From: Chamaelirium japonicum
Lineage: Eukaryota; Streptophyta; Magnoliopsida; Liliales; Melanthiaceae
Direction of reading: 5' to 3'
Assembly: GCA_947650365.1 (NCBI GenBank)
Contig: OX393551.1
Coordinates: 6,377,501-6,441,500 of the forward strand
DNA: 64,000 nt
Shown here: positions 1 to 12,453 of the stretch, one piece after another
Numbering within the stretch: the first letter of the stretch is position 1
Layout: the number at the start of each line of letters is the position of its first letter
The notes under the pieces: model-generated
What the model was told of the DNA's origin: nothing
The model's database searches: none
Seen by the model: only the letters and a program-made list of their open reading frames with translations
Position numbers and translations under genes: made by a program

Positions 1-2143
1 AAATGAGTTCGTAGCTCTGATTAGGATTGATCGCCCTATCAGGATAAGCTGTTGGGATGACAGAACATGAGTGTCTCCACCACGGTCATTACCAGGCACA
101 GTGTCTGTGGCCGAACGGAACCAACACGGTGCATAGATCGGTGAGCAGACACTGGTGCACTAAACCGTGTTTCTGCTTAGGGTAAAATGATCATAAACCC
201 TGAGGAACCATGCCTGGTGGACTAACCAGTTGTGTGGTGCTTTGGCGCACCAATGTGTGAGGATCCGGATGCAGTGATCCAAAACCATAGTGTACTGGGT
301 TACCCGGTTGGCGTTGCATCAGCTTTTCACTCCTGCAGGCTATCTATACCCCTAACGGGAGGTGCGTTCCTTAGTCTGACCTACGTCTTATTAAACCCTA
401 GCTAGCTGGTCATTAGTTGGACTGGTGACGGATCCGGTTGCTCGTAAGAGTAATCGAAGGTACGATGTATGTGGTCAACCTAGAAGGAACCGAGTCATAT
501 GAGCACTCGAGTATGACGGTATTCTCTACCGTTCGAGTTGCATCATGGCACCAGATGGAGGGACAGCGAGTTTACCATACTAAGCGGAGAGCAGGGGTAT
601 GAGGGAGAACATAGTAAGTCCGGGGGAATTAGAGTGCAGCCTGCGTCGCACTCTGGGTGGCCACACAGGTTAACTCGGACTCAGAAAATCGATGGTACAC
701 TTGGGTAGTGTGTCGATCGAGTCTAAGTTGGAAGCCATGAACCCTGGTCCCTGAAGGTTCCACCTTATTGACATTATGTACGGTCCTAGTACCATCTCCT
801 CGAAACATAGAACGCAGTAAGAGGAAGCGAGTAGTCCAAGCCTACGCTCCGTGAGTGCTTTACACTAGTGCACGGTAGATGCGTAGCTACGTGTGTGCAC
901 TAAGGGGAAACCCTACGTTAGTGCGGAGACACATATAACAATTCCTTGTCATAAGTGGACTTTGCCACATGGGTGCGATACACCGGGATATATTGCAAGT
1001 TGACTAGTTGACTTCACTAGGGGCACTCTACGGGAACCTCAGAGAATAGTGAAATCACTAGTGCACTTCACTTATGTATGCCTTGCAATGTCTCGTATAC
1101 GAGGAACGACCAACTAATGACATACGGGCGTTTTGGTCATACTATGCACCACTATGCACTAGGGGGGCCGGCCCTAAGTGTTGGGAGACTGGTCTAGGCC
1201 GACCCCATTGGTTTTAGGAGGTTGTTGCCTCCAATGAATGGGCCGGTGATGAGGCACAGAAAATGGGCTGGTTTTGACCGTTTTCAAAACCAAGGAAAAG
1301 ATAGAGATAAACGAACATATATATAGGGAGAGGTTTGAATCAGTCAAACTTATCCGTACTATCCTTATCCATATGGATAGGCTGGCCCTATATAAGGGAA
1401 AAGGAGAGAAGGGGGTCGACAATGGATGCAAGCCCTAGGGGCCGGCCATGCCATGGGGAAACCCTAGCCGCCCCCTCTCCTCTCTTCTCTTCTCCTCTCT
1501 CATCTCTCTCTCCCTCGCTTGCGCCATTGGATGACGACTCGTCTTCTTCGTATAGGGTTTCATAGAAGGAGAAGGCTCATTGGATAGAGGCACTCAGAGA
1601 TCCATCGACATGGTGCCGTGCATTGTGTGAGATTGGGTGAACTAGAAGGGCATCTCCCGCAACCTTTTGTTGTCCAGAATCTGCACAGAAAATCAGCGTT
1701 GTTTTTATTATTTTAGGAGCTACAGATGTCCAAATGAGGTGAAACTTGTTTCAAAGTTGCGTCTTGAAGTTGGCTACCTGCAGTTCAAATTTCAGCCTAA
1801 TCTGAGTTCAGAACATAAAGTTATGGCTATCGCACCGAAGCTATGTCAAGCAGATCCGAGCCCGTCTCCATCGACAAAGAAGAAACTTGTCGCGGTGAAA
1901 GAATCTGCACGCAGGTATGATCTCTAACATATAGATCTAACATAGATAGAACATGCATGCATGCTAGATTGTTCTTTCGCGTTAGATCGACGTTAGGGGT
2001 TCGCGTAGTTACCATGCTAGATTCATACACGCACGTGTAGATCATTTCGATAAAAATTTTGTTATGTAACCATACCGCTCTCAGTCTTCGGACCTTCACT
2101 TTGCTTCCGCTACGGGCCTCTATCATAGGATTTACATCCAACA
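1..2143 (+). repeat. LTR-like repeat, copy 1 (left edge outside the window)
   Basis: A diverged copy of the sequence at about 2200-3833. Shared anchors include the stretches around 198-243 and 2309-2358 (ending in CCAGTTGTGTGGTGCTTT), the CTCTGGGTGG stretch, CCTGAAGGTTCCACC, GGCCGGCCCT-rich promoter-like sequence, and TTGCTTCCGCTACG near the 3' end. The copy ends in CCAACA at 2143, like an LTR terminus. It has a TATATAAGGG-type promoter near 1389 and a CT-rich leader. No long coding frame is present. The first 60 to 110 bases do not align clearly with copy 2. I infer a degraded LTR retrotransposon; the lineage is unknown. Confidence 0.5.
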
Positions 2144-2199
2144 GTTGGCAGGTAGAGGATGTTGTGAAGTCTTTACCACGGGAACATGGAATTCCCATT

Positions 2200-3833
2200 C
2201 ACCTGACCAAGCACGATGATCGTGTTGAACAGGAACCAAGACGGTGCACAATTTAGTGATTCAGACACTGGTGCATAAACCGTCTTACTACTATAGATAA
2301 TCTGTCCTTAACCCTGAGGGACCATATACTCTGGGCCAACCAGTTGTGTGGTGCTTTAATGTGCCAACGTGTACGGACCTTCCATAGTCCAATACCACGA
2401 TACGTTGGGTTACCCGACTGGTGCTTGAGTGACATATAATCCCTATAGGTTATCCGACGTCCAGAGTTGGATGGGTGCGTTTTGATGAGTCAATTTGTCC
2501 ACATAGTTAACCCAGGTCTGGTGGTTGTCAGTAAGACTTACGATGTTCTGGCTGCTAGGCATAGCACCGGAAGGTGTGGTGTTATAGATGACAAGTCATC
2601 AATTCCTAGTCAGATGATCGTTCGGGATCTGACGGTGCTCCCTACCGCCCGAGTCATATCATGGCACGAGTAATAGGAGGAACTAAGGATTATCAGAGTA
2701 TAGTAAAGAACAAGGTTATGAGGGAGTAACATAAGTTTAGGATCACTAGAGTTCGACTCGTGTCGCACTCTGGGTGGTTACGCGGGTTAATCGGATTAGG
2801 GCTGATTAACGGAACTTTCGGCGTGTCACCGAATCAGTTAATCAGGGATCCGGTTGGAGCTAGAGATCCTGAACCCTGAAGGTTCCACCCTGTCGTTGTG
2901 TATAGGAATTGTTCCCTGACCTGGATGGATACGTTAGATGCGAAGTAGCACGACGGAGCACAAGCCCGGAGCCTAAGAACCTAATTCACATGTGTTAGGG
3001 ACCATAGGGGTATTTTGGTAAATACTAAAATATGGATCAGAACATATTGAATATGGATCTTAGAATGAGCGAAATAATTCCAGGAGCTCATAGGCGCTGA
3101 CGGAACTCGATTCCGAGTAGCGCACCTCACTCAATCTCTCTTTCAGTTTTTCACTTTTCGTAAAGGGCGTTTTCATCCAGGCTTCACGATAGACACTTGG
3201 AAACCCTGAAAACCGCCCCCCCTCATCCCTATCCATCTAGGGCCGGCCCTAGCTTGCTTGTAGCACTAGGAGGCCGGCCCTATAAGAGGATTAGAGAGGG
3301 AGGGGCCGGCCCTATGCTCTCCCCCTCTCCTAAAACCTGACCCTCTCTCCCTTTCTGAGGTTTCGGCCAAGGAAGAAAGAGGAAGAAGAAGGAAGAAGAA
3401 GGAGGAAGGAAGGAAAAGGAAGAAGAGAGAAAGAGGAGGAGGAGATCTCGCGGCACGCCATCATCTTCGCAATGAATTCCTCCGTCGGCTCGTAGTCCTT
3501 GCACTCAGAGGTAGGACTTCGAGGATTCCTCCCTTCGCAAAGGACAAGGTGCTATCCGACAGCTTCCCTTGCGATTCACGTGCAATTCATCATCGTTCCG
3601 TTCTCTCCGGATCATAGATCCATAAGGTATGATGATTCTAAGCACCTAACTAGATGCATGCATGTCTTTCGTAGATCGTAGTATGCCTCTAGGGTGTTCG
3701 CGCATATGCTAAGATCATAGATTTGCATGTAGATTGTTTTGTAGAATTAATTGTAATGAAACATACATCGTATGATCTTCAGATCTTTGTTTTGCTTCCG
3801 CTACGACTCTGATAAGTGGATCCAATTCCAACA
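2200..3833 (+). repeat. LTR-like repeat, copy 2
   Basis: Second diverged copy, in the same orientation as copy 1 and only about 60 bases from its end. It also ends in CCAACA (3833) and carries three GGCCGGCC octamers. It is shorter than copy 1, which has extra sequence around 1600-1900. Almost no internal region separates the copies, so this looks like a tandem LTR or a large internal deletion. No coding region was recognised. The left boundary is approximate. Confidence 0.5.
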
Positions 3834-3835
3834 GC

Positions 3836-3990
3836 TTGATGCCATGCAGCTCAGTTCATTGAGCGACTTGGTGACATCACGGGCAGACGCGGCAGAGACA
3901 ACTTACGCGGCCTGATGCCACGTAGCATAGCTCGTTAAGTGATCTAGTGATATCACGGACAAGCGTGATGAAGACACCATATATGGCCTG
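3836..3990 (+). repeat. Tandem duplication of about 76 bp
   Basis: Two adjacent units both start with TTGATGCCA/CTGATGCCA. They share a GATATCACGG/GACATCACGG block and end in GCGGCC/ATGGCC. They are about 75% alike by eye. They lie between the LTR-like copy 2 and the solo LTR; nothing else was recognised in 3991-4142. Confidence 0.5.
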
Positions 3991-4142
3991 TGGTAACACT
4001 TTATTGCCGACTTCACATAATGAAATACAGTTTAGCTGGAGCTGGTCAGCAGACGGAAGGATCAAACTGGTCTACATTGACGACCTCATTGGGCTCCTAA
4101 ACAGACGAAGTTATGCCTGATCGCCCACTCAGGAGGGGGTAA

Positions 4143-5966
4143 TGATGGTGCCAAAAATGTCACCGGCTTGTTGTCCACATGACAGTAGCAGGAAAAAGAA
4201 TACCATGAAATGACGGACATCCCCAGGGAGGTCGCCCTTGTCTTGGGGTGCGCCCAGGGCAACCTTTGGTGATCGAAGCAGGAAGCCCCCTCCCTCCGGG
4301 GGTGGGTTTGAGACTCAAGGTCAAACGCGAGTTTTGGGCAGGTAGCCTTATGACCAGGATAGGTCTTGGAATTTAAAGAACACTTCCAGATAGCTTGCCT
4401 TGGCCGTCGCAACCAGAATACCCGTAGAAGAGGCTGCCTGTGGCTGGTGTTTACAGCCCGCCCGGGGCTGACCCTGGCCATATGCGACCAGCTCGCACAC
4501 GAAAGAGGTCGCCCCACGGCTGGTGCTCGTAGCCCGCTCGGAGTTTACAGTAGCGGTTCGTGGCTCACAGCCCGCCTGGGGCTGACTCTGGCCTCATGCG
4601 ACCAGCTTGCACGCAGAAGAGGTCGCCCCGCGGCTGGTGCTCGTAACCCGCCTGGAGCTTACAGTAGCGGTTCGTGGCTCACAGCTCGCCCGGTGCTGAC
4701 TCTGGCCGTATGTGACTAGCTCGCACGCAGAAGAGTTCTCCCTGCGGCTGGTGCTCGTAGCCCGCTCGGAGCTTATAGTAGCGATTCGTGGCTCACAGCC
4801 CGCCCAGGGTTGACCTTGGTTGTATGTGATCAGCTCGCACGCAGAAGAGGTCGCCTTGTGGCTGGTGCTCGTAGCTGGCTGGAGCTTACAGTAGCGGTTC
4901 GTGGCTCACAGCCCACCCAGGGCTGACCCTGGCCGCACGCAACCAGCTCGCACGTGGAAGAGATCGCCCCGCGGCTGGTGCTCGTAGCTTACAGTAACGG
5001 CTTGTGGCTCACAGCCCGCCCGGGGCTAACCCTGGCCGCACGCGGAAGAGGTCGCCAAGTGGCCGACACTTGTAGCCCGTCCAGGGCTTGCAGTAGCGAA
5101 TCATTGCGTCCCTTGGACAGAGGCCGCCTGTGGCTGTGGCTTGCAGCTCGCCCAGGGTTGACCCTGACCATATACGACTAGCCCACACGCCAAGAGATCG
5201 CCCCCTTTTGCTAATAGAAAGCTTAGAATGATACCTATGAATACCCACAGCTTGCTCAGGAGCTCGCCTGATCATACAACCGCCATAGAGCTCGCCCATT
5301 GACAATAGAAAGAAGTAGGCGGATCAACGACACCAATGGGGTCTCCACGGAGTTTGCCCACAGCTCGCTTAGGAGCTCGCCTAATCATGCAACGGCCAAA
5401 GAGTCCACCTATTGATGGTAGGAAAGGTTTTGAAGGTTCTTCCCCCTGACCAGGAGCTCGCCCTCTTTACCACAGAGGTCTCCCTCAATAAGGCGGTATC
5501 AAATCGACAGATGTCATCACCCCCGTGGAGCTACATGGACAATTGCAGTTCACGGAAGTCAGCAAAAGTCGGTCTAGGACCTCCTAGACTAAAGCTTTTC
5601 AGAATCTCCACCTAGCAAGGACAAGACCGGTGCATCCCCCTTTACCACCGCCTGGCAGGCTAAACGACAAAGGCCATGAAGAGCCCATGTGGGCTGGCAC
5701 ATGGGGGCATAGAAGGTGCGGGAAGACGCTGCCACGTGTCAACCATTGATGGCCTGCAAAAGGCTTTAAAAGGTACGACCCCCGGCTCCAAAGTACAGGT
5801 TTGAAACCCAAAACCCTACCACTTCTAGCTACTACAGCTCTCTCTTGTTGATACCTGGTTTGACTTGAGCGTCGGAGGGTCTGCGTTCCTAAGGGAGCCA
5901 ACCGTTCTCATGCTTTCACTGTCTTGCAGAACGACCGCACGAGCCAGCGAAAAATATCCCCCAACA
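4143..5966 (+). mobile_element. Solo LTR of a Ty3/gypsy-type retrotransposon (LTR A)
   Basis: The segment starts TGATGGTGCCAAAAATG and ends CCCCCAACA, so it has TG...CA termini. It is flanked by GGTAA (4138-4142) and AGTAA (5967-5971), a 5-bp target duplication with one mismatch. Near the 3' end is TTGACTTGAGCGTCGGAGGG (about 5860-5879), a motif common in the U5 region of plant gypsy LTRs, and a TTTAAAAGG promoter-like box near 5765. No internal coding region follows, so it is a solo LTR. A relative in the opposite orientation lies at about 40049-53146. Confidence 0.65.
4440..5165 (+). repeat. 114-bp tandem repeat inside LTR A
   Basis: The phrase CGGCTGGTGCTCGTAG recurs at 4517, 4631, 4745, about 4859 and about 4972, a period of 113-114 bases. 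About six units are present, the last ones shortened. Each unit also holds ACAGTAGCGGTTCGTGGCTC and a GCACGCAGAAGAG block. Reading frames here are repeat artefacts. Confidence 0.85.
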
Positions 5967-8649
5967 AGTAACATGAGTAAAATGGTCAAAACAACGCTCT
6001 ATGTTTAGTCATGGGACTCCTCCAAGTCGGATACGAATGTAAGGTTATAACAGGGTGATCCTAGGACGAACCTAAGTGATCATGGTGGCACAAGAGTAAC
6101 CATAAGGAGAAATTAGAAGGTAGCCATCATCTCAATGCCATCCTGCACAAGGGAGCTTTTGGTTAATATGTCAAACATCAAGGGAGGTCCACGTATTTTT
6201 TGGAACCTCATGGGGGGTGCGCGTAATTACCCCTAACCTCAGGGGAGGTAAATGTATTTTTTCCAAAATTAAACTGATGATGTTATTTGCACCCAAAAGA
6301 AATATTAAGTGCCCCCAACTTGAAATTGACAAAACATTATACGTCTTCCGTGAGCACCTACATTTTTTTTTGGGAAAATTAAATATAAGTCTTGTATATA
6401 GCATCAAGAAAATGTGCATGACAGATAATAGTTTTTGTTGAGCGTCCAAATGATGCGAATTATCCTTTTAGTATCATGCATATAGCGTCAGTTTCTTACG
6501 TAAAACTTTCATACTACTCGTAAAGTGTATCATTTTTTATTCACCGTTGCATTGTATATTTTGATACGAACACAACGGCATATTGCACCATTCACATGCA
6601 TCTCATATATGAAAGTTACAAAGCCTAATGATCAACTTTATCGTTTTCTTGATAAATGTGTTATAGAAGTTTTGATACTTCTTTTCTATGTATCATTCTA
6701 CAGGTATGCGATGGATGATGGATCCCATGGCAACCACAGTACGAAAGAAGAGCGGATACATCAATTGGACGTGGCATCGAGGACACCCAACCAATCACCT
6801 AGAAGATATTGGATTAGCTTACATTCAAAGAAATCCAAAATTAAAGAAAGAAAAAGTTAACACAAAGACGCGTGACAATAAAAGGTGGACGGCAACCGAA
6901 GGCAACACCAGAACCCAAGCCGCCCATAAACCCATCATGGCAAGGTCTTCGGGCCAATCGCACAAACCCGACTCCCTCTCATGACCTCGTCTTTTCTTTC
7001 TAAACCCAAGTCGTGCATTCCCATAGGTCTTTACATATCAAGCCCGGCTCGGTCTTGCACCCAACCTCTTAGCCATAGAGCATTGCCCTTGAGCCCTCTT
7101 TAAATCCCCTCTGATCCACTCTTTCCCATCCGGAGCTTGCATCGCAGCCGTCCATGACACCTAATTCCTCACATGCATACAAGTCCCAAACCCATCGATG
7201 CATTCATACACGATACCATCGCAACCATCCCTTTCCGACTCCCATACGCAAATTCCACCCATAGCCATGTGCATGCATACATCCCGGCCATTCGATTCCA
7301 TCTTAATTTCTTACTAAATCGGAGCCGTCCATTTTGCACAAACCCAATATCCCATCAATTCAACCATGCATGCACCCAACATGCATGTAGATCACAACCA
7401 TAACTATTATTCCCTCTCTAAATTTCCTTACCCGTCCGATCTCATCAGAGCCGTCCGAGACCCAAGCTTATAACAAATCCTAACCCAACACACCCACCCT
7501 AGCTTGGTGGTACTTTTCTCTTTCTTTATTTTCTTTATTTTATTAACAAAGCCAATCACAACCCTCCATTACATGCAAACTTATCATAACCATCCCTTAC
7601 ATTCTATAGAAACCCATGCATCTCTCTCCCTTATCTTCCCTCTCCTTAACTCTCTCTCCCCGTCCATCTCTCTACCTTCTCTATCTTTCTAATCGTCTAA
7701 ACCCAGTCGAGATCCCCTCCGGATCTCATTACGATCTCCAGCACCTACCCCACCTCATCAACAGCCATGCATCCAGCTAGCAATTCCATCACAACCGGGA
7801 TTATCTCTACCATTTATGTCCACTCTCTCTCCTCTTAATTATTTTATTTATCTTGATCCCTTGATCCTATCGATCATAACCGTTTCAAATTCAATCGCAG
7901 CCGTTAAGCTGCCCAACCATCGATGCATTCATGCCCAATCCCATTCCGAGCAGTACCCAACTCAACTGTGATCTCCTATTCTCTCTGGGAAAATCCTCTC
8001 ATTTACTCTCTTTCCTAATATGATCCCAACCCACGTATAGCCATGCACGTCTAACACCTTCTCTCTCTAAACCATATTTCAATCACGATCCTTCTTTCTC
8101 TCTCTAGATATTCATATCTGAGATCCCTCCCGAAAAAAACTACGATCAGTCATCTTTATTCCTTCTCACCTAGTCCCTTTTTCTAAATATCTCAATTCCC
8201 TTATTAACTCCTCATTTATAACCCTGATTCTATCATAATCCCACTCTAAAATCCCAACCAATCACATAGGATTATAGCCATGTATGCATGCCCGAAACCA
8301 CTCTCTTCCGCAATCTGTCCCTATTTTTTCTGCGATCAGAACCCCCACCCCTCATCGCGAGCCTTTCTTTTAATTTCCCTATTCCTTGCGATCCCTTCTC
8401 TGATCGTAGCCATCCCATCACGTCCAACATCTCATCCAACAACCGTCCGATTTCCTACCCCATGCAATCTGATCCCTGATGTCTTTCCTTATTCATCCAA
8501 ACCGCAATAGCCCACGAGTGCTACCCCCCTCTTCCGCGACCTCTCCTTCTCTTCGATGTCTTTTCCTTCTTCCCCAAGCTTCCTCTCTCTATTTAAAGAT
8601 GGACCATGGTAGGCTAAAGAGAGGGGGGGGGGGGGGGAGAACCGACCCA
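5967..8649. other. Gene-free region, C/T-rich in its second half
   Basis: No coding sequence recognised. Around 6175-6270 there are short direct repeats of a GGGGAGGT...GTATTTTTT type. From about 7000 to 8590 the plus strand is rich in C and T with recurring CGCAGCCGTCCA/GAGCCGTCCGA phrases, resembling an untranslated or LTR-derived leader of a decayed retroelement. A G-run lies at about 8622-8638. Short open frames here lack recognisable domains. Confidence 0.4.
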
Positions 8650-8911
8650 CCCCTCCCGCCAGGGAGGGGCATGCAGTTTTTCCAAGAGCTATCATCTATT
8701 ATTTTGTAGAGAGGGTGCAAAACAAGTGTGATATAATGTTAAATTTCTGAATTAGTTGATGTAGTTGTCTGTGTTATTTTAATAAAAACTCTATTGTCGT
8801 TTTATTTTTATGCATTCGTCTTCTTCTGCTGCAATATTTTTCTGTCTTTATTTTTTTTTGTTCTTACATCATGGCCGGCTGAATAAGCTACCTCCCGCCA
8901 GGGAGAGGGAT
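8650..8911. repeat. Pair of GC-rich hairpins
   Basis: A perfect 8-bp stem with a 4-base loop, CCCCTCCC-GCCA-GGGAGGGG, lies at 8650-8669. A near copy, CCTCCCGCCAGGGAG, lies at about 8891-8905. The sequence between them is AT-rich and includes AATAAA near 8781. Function unknown. Confidence 0.5.
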
Positions 8912-9134
8912 CAATACCATGGTAAATAGTTACTTTTCTCTCTTGTAAGTTGCTCTCGAATGCACTTAACATTCATTCCTCTCGATCATTTGATTTCAAA
9001 GAGAGAAGAAGCTCACCCGTATTTCCATTCAATTGGGATTCGAGTGATACTTCAAACTCCGACAGTTGAATAGGCGAACTATTATTATTATCTAATTTTC
9101 AGTATATAAATTCGTACAATTGAACTGAATGTAC

Positions 9135-9505
9135 TTCTTCACTATAAGAAGGATTTTGTTCGTGAGATTGTGGGAGTATTTTATAATGAAATTAGATAAA
9201 TAGGGCTTAAACTCTAAACCTTACGCTTGAGACGGTAAAACTTTCGTTCTCAAGTGTGGATAACCGAGAAAACTCTAATATTGAATTATTGATTAAGATG
9301 AGAAATATCGTAATTTTCTTATTGAATTTTTATTATGTAAATTTTTGCAATTGAGTACCAGTCTTACTTCTTCACTATAAGAAGGATTCGGTTCTTGAGA
9401 TTGCAAGGATATTACATAATGAAATGAGATAAAGTGGACTTAAACTCTAAATCTTCCGCTTGAGATGGTAAAGTTTTCGTTCTCAAGTGTGGATAAACGA
9501 GAGTA
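9135..9505 (+). repeat. Direct duplication of about 145 bp
   Basis: About 9135-9285 and 9363-9505 are direct copies. Both begin CTTCTTCACTATAAGAAGGA, share CTTAAACTCTAAA, and share GTTCTCAAGTGTGGATAA. The copies are about 228 bases apart and roughly 80-85% alike by eye. No coding content was recognised in 8912-10019. Confidence 0.75.
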
Positions 9506-10019
9506 ACATTGCAAGAGAAATGACTCTATACTATGGTTTACAAATCCCTTTCCTAGGTGGGATATTTCTTCTGTTTTATTTTAATTTGAATTACTAGTTT
9601 TCTATTTTTAATTTTAAAATAAATCATTTTTAAAATAAAAAATTCCAAACTCCCTTCAATTCAATCTAGCTTCTCTTGTGATCTCTTCTCTAGGCATCAA
9701 CTTACGTATGGTTCGATCCCTTACTTGCCCTATACTATTAAAATTCTCTGAGTTATATATGCAGGTATTGGTTTTTGATAATAGCTTTCACATACAACGA
9801 CAATTATGCAAAAAGCTAGTTATCAGTTTTCTCTAAGCCTAGGTCCACGAAATCAAAGTAGTTTTAAGGGCGATCCTCTTTGATGGTTTTACAGGTAATA
9901 GATCTTTTGCATCCGCTTTGGATGACATGATTTTTTAAATACCAAAATACCTATAGAATCCTCTCACATTAATTAACAGTAGATGATATACGAACACACT
10001 ATTTTTTGATGGGAATTGT

Positions 10020-10345
10020 GGCATGGGTAGCTACAATGATTTCACTGTAGTAGCTACAGTGAATTCACTGTAGTTGCAATAGTGATTTTCATCGTTATTG
10101 CTAAAAAGACTTCCCTACAGTAAAATCATTGTAGCAATGATACTCAATTATATGCAAATAATACTCAATTTAATTAAGTATTATTTTGTATATATTTGAG
10201 TATCATTTGAAACCATGATAGCTGCTACAGGGATTTTCACCGTGGCTGCTAAAAGACTTCTCTATAGTGAAATCATTGTACGTAGCAATGATACAAAATT
10301 ATATGCAAATGATACTCAGTGCTACAATGATTTCATTATAAATAT
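10020..10345 (+). repeat. Long inverted repeat, left arm
   Basis: AT-rich sequence made of TAGCTACAGTGATTTCACTGTAGC-like palindromes, including the perfect 20-bp palindrome CTACAGTGAATTCACTGTAG at 10054-10073. It also contains an internal direct duplication (GCTAAAAAGACTTC and GCTAAAAGACTTC). Its reverse complement resembles 13985-14230, so the two form inverted terminal repeats about 3.6 kb apart. Confidence 0.55.
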
Positions 10346-10349
10346 TTTG

Positions 10350-12453
10350 GAGTCCGTCTTAGGTTCTATTTCTCTCTTTTCAGAGTTTGGAGACTTGTTA
10401 CTAGGTCGATGTCATAGTGTTTGGACTTAGAATACTAATATGTCGTTAGATGTTCTTTATTTAGTACATAGACTTCTAAGTATAATGTTTTTACCGAGCA
10501 TAATTAGAGACCATTATTTTCGTGTGGCTTGGTTGACGAATCCGTCTCAACTCATGTTTTATATTCTTGGGTGTCCCAAGTCACTCCAATAGTAGTAATT
10601 ATTCGAGTGTTTCCAAGTTCTTTCTTTTCTCTACATGTAGGTAACTGATTCAAGAGGTTGGTTACAATTTTGTTAAATATGTGGTGCTAGTTTGTCTTGC
10701 CAAATGAAGTCTATCTATGGGAGTTCTTAGATTTTATTAGCAACTTGATGTTTTCCTGTGTCAGAGTACCAATGCATCATTCACGATTGTTTTTTTTTCT
10801 TAGGTTGTGGTGTGGGCTAGCTTGTCCTATGATATATAAAAGCTTGTGTTTCCTTTATTAACCTACCATGGATATTAGTGTTTGAGAAAGTAATTTTGAT
10901 TATAGGATGATCCTCAGACCTAGTTCCCTAGTATAGCTCCCTATCATGGGATGTTTTATATCCTTGCCCTACCTTTCATTACTTCTAATCATAATTTGGC
11001 TCAAATTACCAGATATGTTTTTTTTTGTATCTTTACAGCTTGTGATTGGTTCCTCTATACCTTTATGCATCTGTTTTCTAATATTATGGTATTAGCTACT
11101 AGCTTTATCACATATGTATGTCTCATGGTTTTTCTTGGACCTTCTTTTTCAACTCGTTGTGGTTTGAGATAGCAGGTTTTGACCGTGGGATAATTTTTTG
11201 TTGGTGTTTCGGTACCTTCTTTTGGAGAATTCCATTGGCGTTCAGTTTATCTTCCAATCCTCCTATAGTCAATTGGGTATTGTTTCTAATTAGCATTTCT
11301 TTGTCAATCTCCAATACGACTTGTCACTCTAGTCATTTTCTAGGTTCTTAAAGATCATTTGTGCCTTACTTGAATTGTTCTTTATCAGTTAGCTTTTTGA
11401 AAATTTTCTTCTTCTTCTTTATTTAGTGGTATTATAGTAGATAATTATTGATTCTGATATGTCCATCATTTCGACTTTCTTGTGTTCTTTCTTAGTCCAC
11501 TTTATGTGGTTTCTCAATTCGACTATGTTAATTTTAAAGTAATTATAGTTTTCTGATTTCTCTTTGGTCGTACAACTCTTGTAGTGTTTGCTTAAAATTT
11601 TCTCAGATGGTTAGTTTTTTTTTTTAATTGCTTTCATCCTTGTTTAGGTTGGGTGTGATAGTTTTGTCTCTTTCAATGTGATCAAGCTGACTTCTAGTTG
11701 TCCTTAATTTCCTTGAGTTTTTATTTTTGTCAATCGAACTTGGATCGCCCCTGTTTGAACTACCATAACGTTTCCCTTTAGTTTGTTATCCCAAGTTTTG
11801 CTCCTATTAATTTTATGCGCTTATGTCTATTCGATTTCTAGGGATGATTATCTCGATTCTTAGTTTTTCAAGATTTTTCGTTCTTTTCTTGATCATCCTT
11901 ATTTTGCTTGGAGTAATCTTAGAGGATCCAATTGGTTCTGCTTTGCTTGAAGCTGTCTTGAGTTGTTCTAATTATCCTGGTTAATATATTTTGGTCTTCT
12001 TATATTCTGTGAGGAGTTCAGTGTTGCTTATGAATTTTCTCTTGGTCCTAGTGTTGATCTGATGAGTGCCTGAAGCTACTTGAAAGCTAGTCGATAAATA
12101 CTCATTTTTGTGTTACTCATAATTATCTTTCTAGTTATTGATTAAGTCTAAGTTTCGGTTTAGGTCCTTTAGGATCGATCCTCGAATCATGGAGTCAAGG
12201 AGGTGACTACTTAACCTTGAGTAGAGTCGTGAGTACTAGAGTCTAAGGCAAAGCTTTCCCTTTTTGGTAAGTTGGGTGTAGTGGTTTACTTTTCTCGTTA
12301 ATAATATTAATAATGATATTCGTAGCAGTCATAAGTTTGCCTTCATTGTTTTAGGTTCTTGTTTTTCTTTTTTTGGTAGTAGGGGTTAGTAGAATTGTAT
12401 CTTTAGTTTTATAAGAAATTTTCGGGACGAAAATTCTAATATGGTGGGTAGGA
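10350..12453 (+). pseudogene. Heavily decayed Ty3/gypsy remnant (weak call)
   Basis: This T-rich stretch has no intact frame. Two signs suggest an eroded gypsy 3' half on the plus strand. First, near 11140-11165 a translation like PSFSTRCG resembles the integrase DPxFxSxFW segment. Second, TTTTCGGGACGAAAATT near 12417-12434 matches the conserved chromovirus 3' motif that precedes the polypurine tract. It is followed at 12454 by TGTAATATCTGGCAC, a plausible LTR start. The T bias fits long-term deamination of methylated C. No protein can be read through. Confidence 0.35.

Noticed and set aside
10951-11351. Hydrophobic frames suggesting a membrane protein
   Set aside because: The hydrophobicity comes from T-rich decayed sequence; the setting fits a gypsy remnant better.
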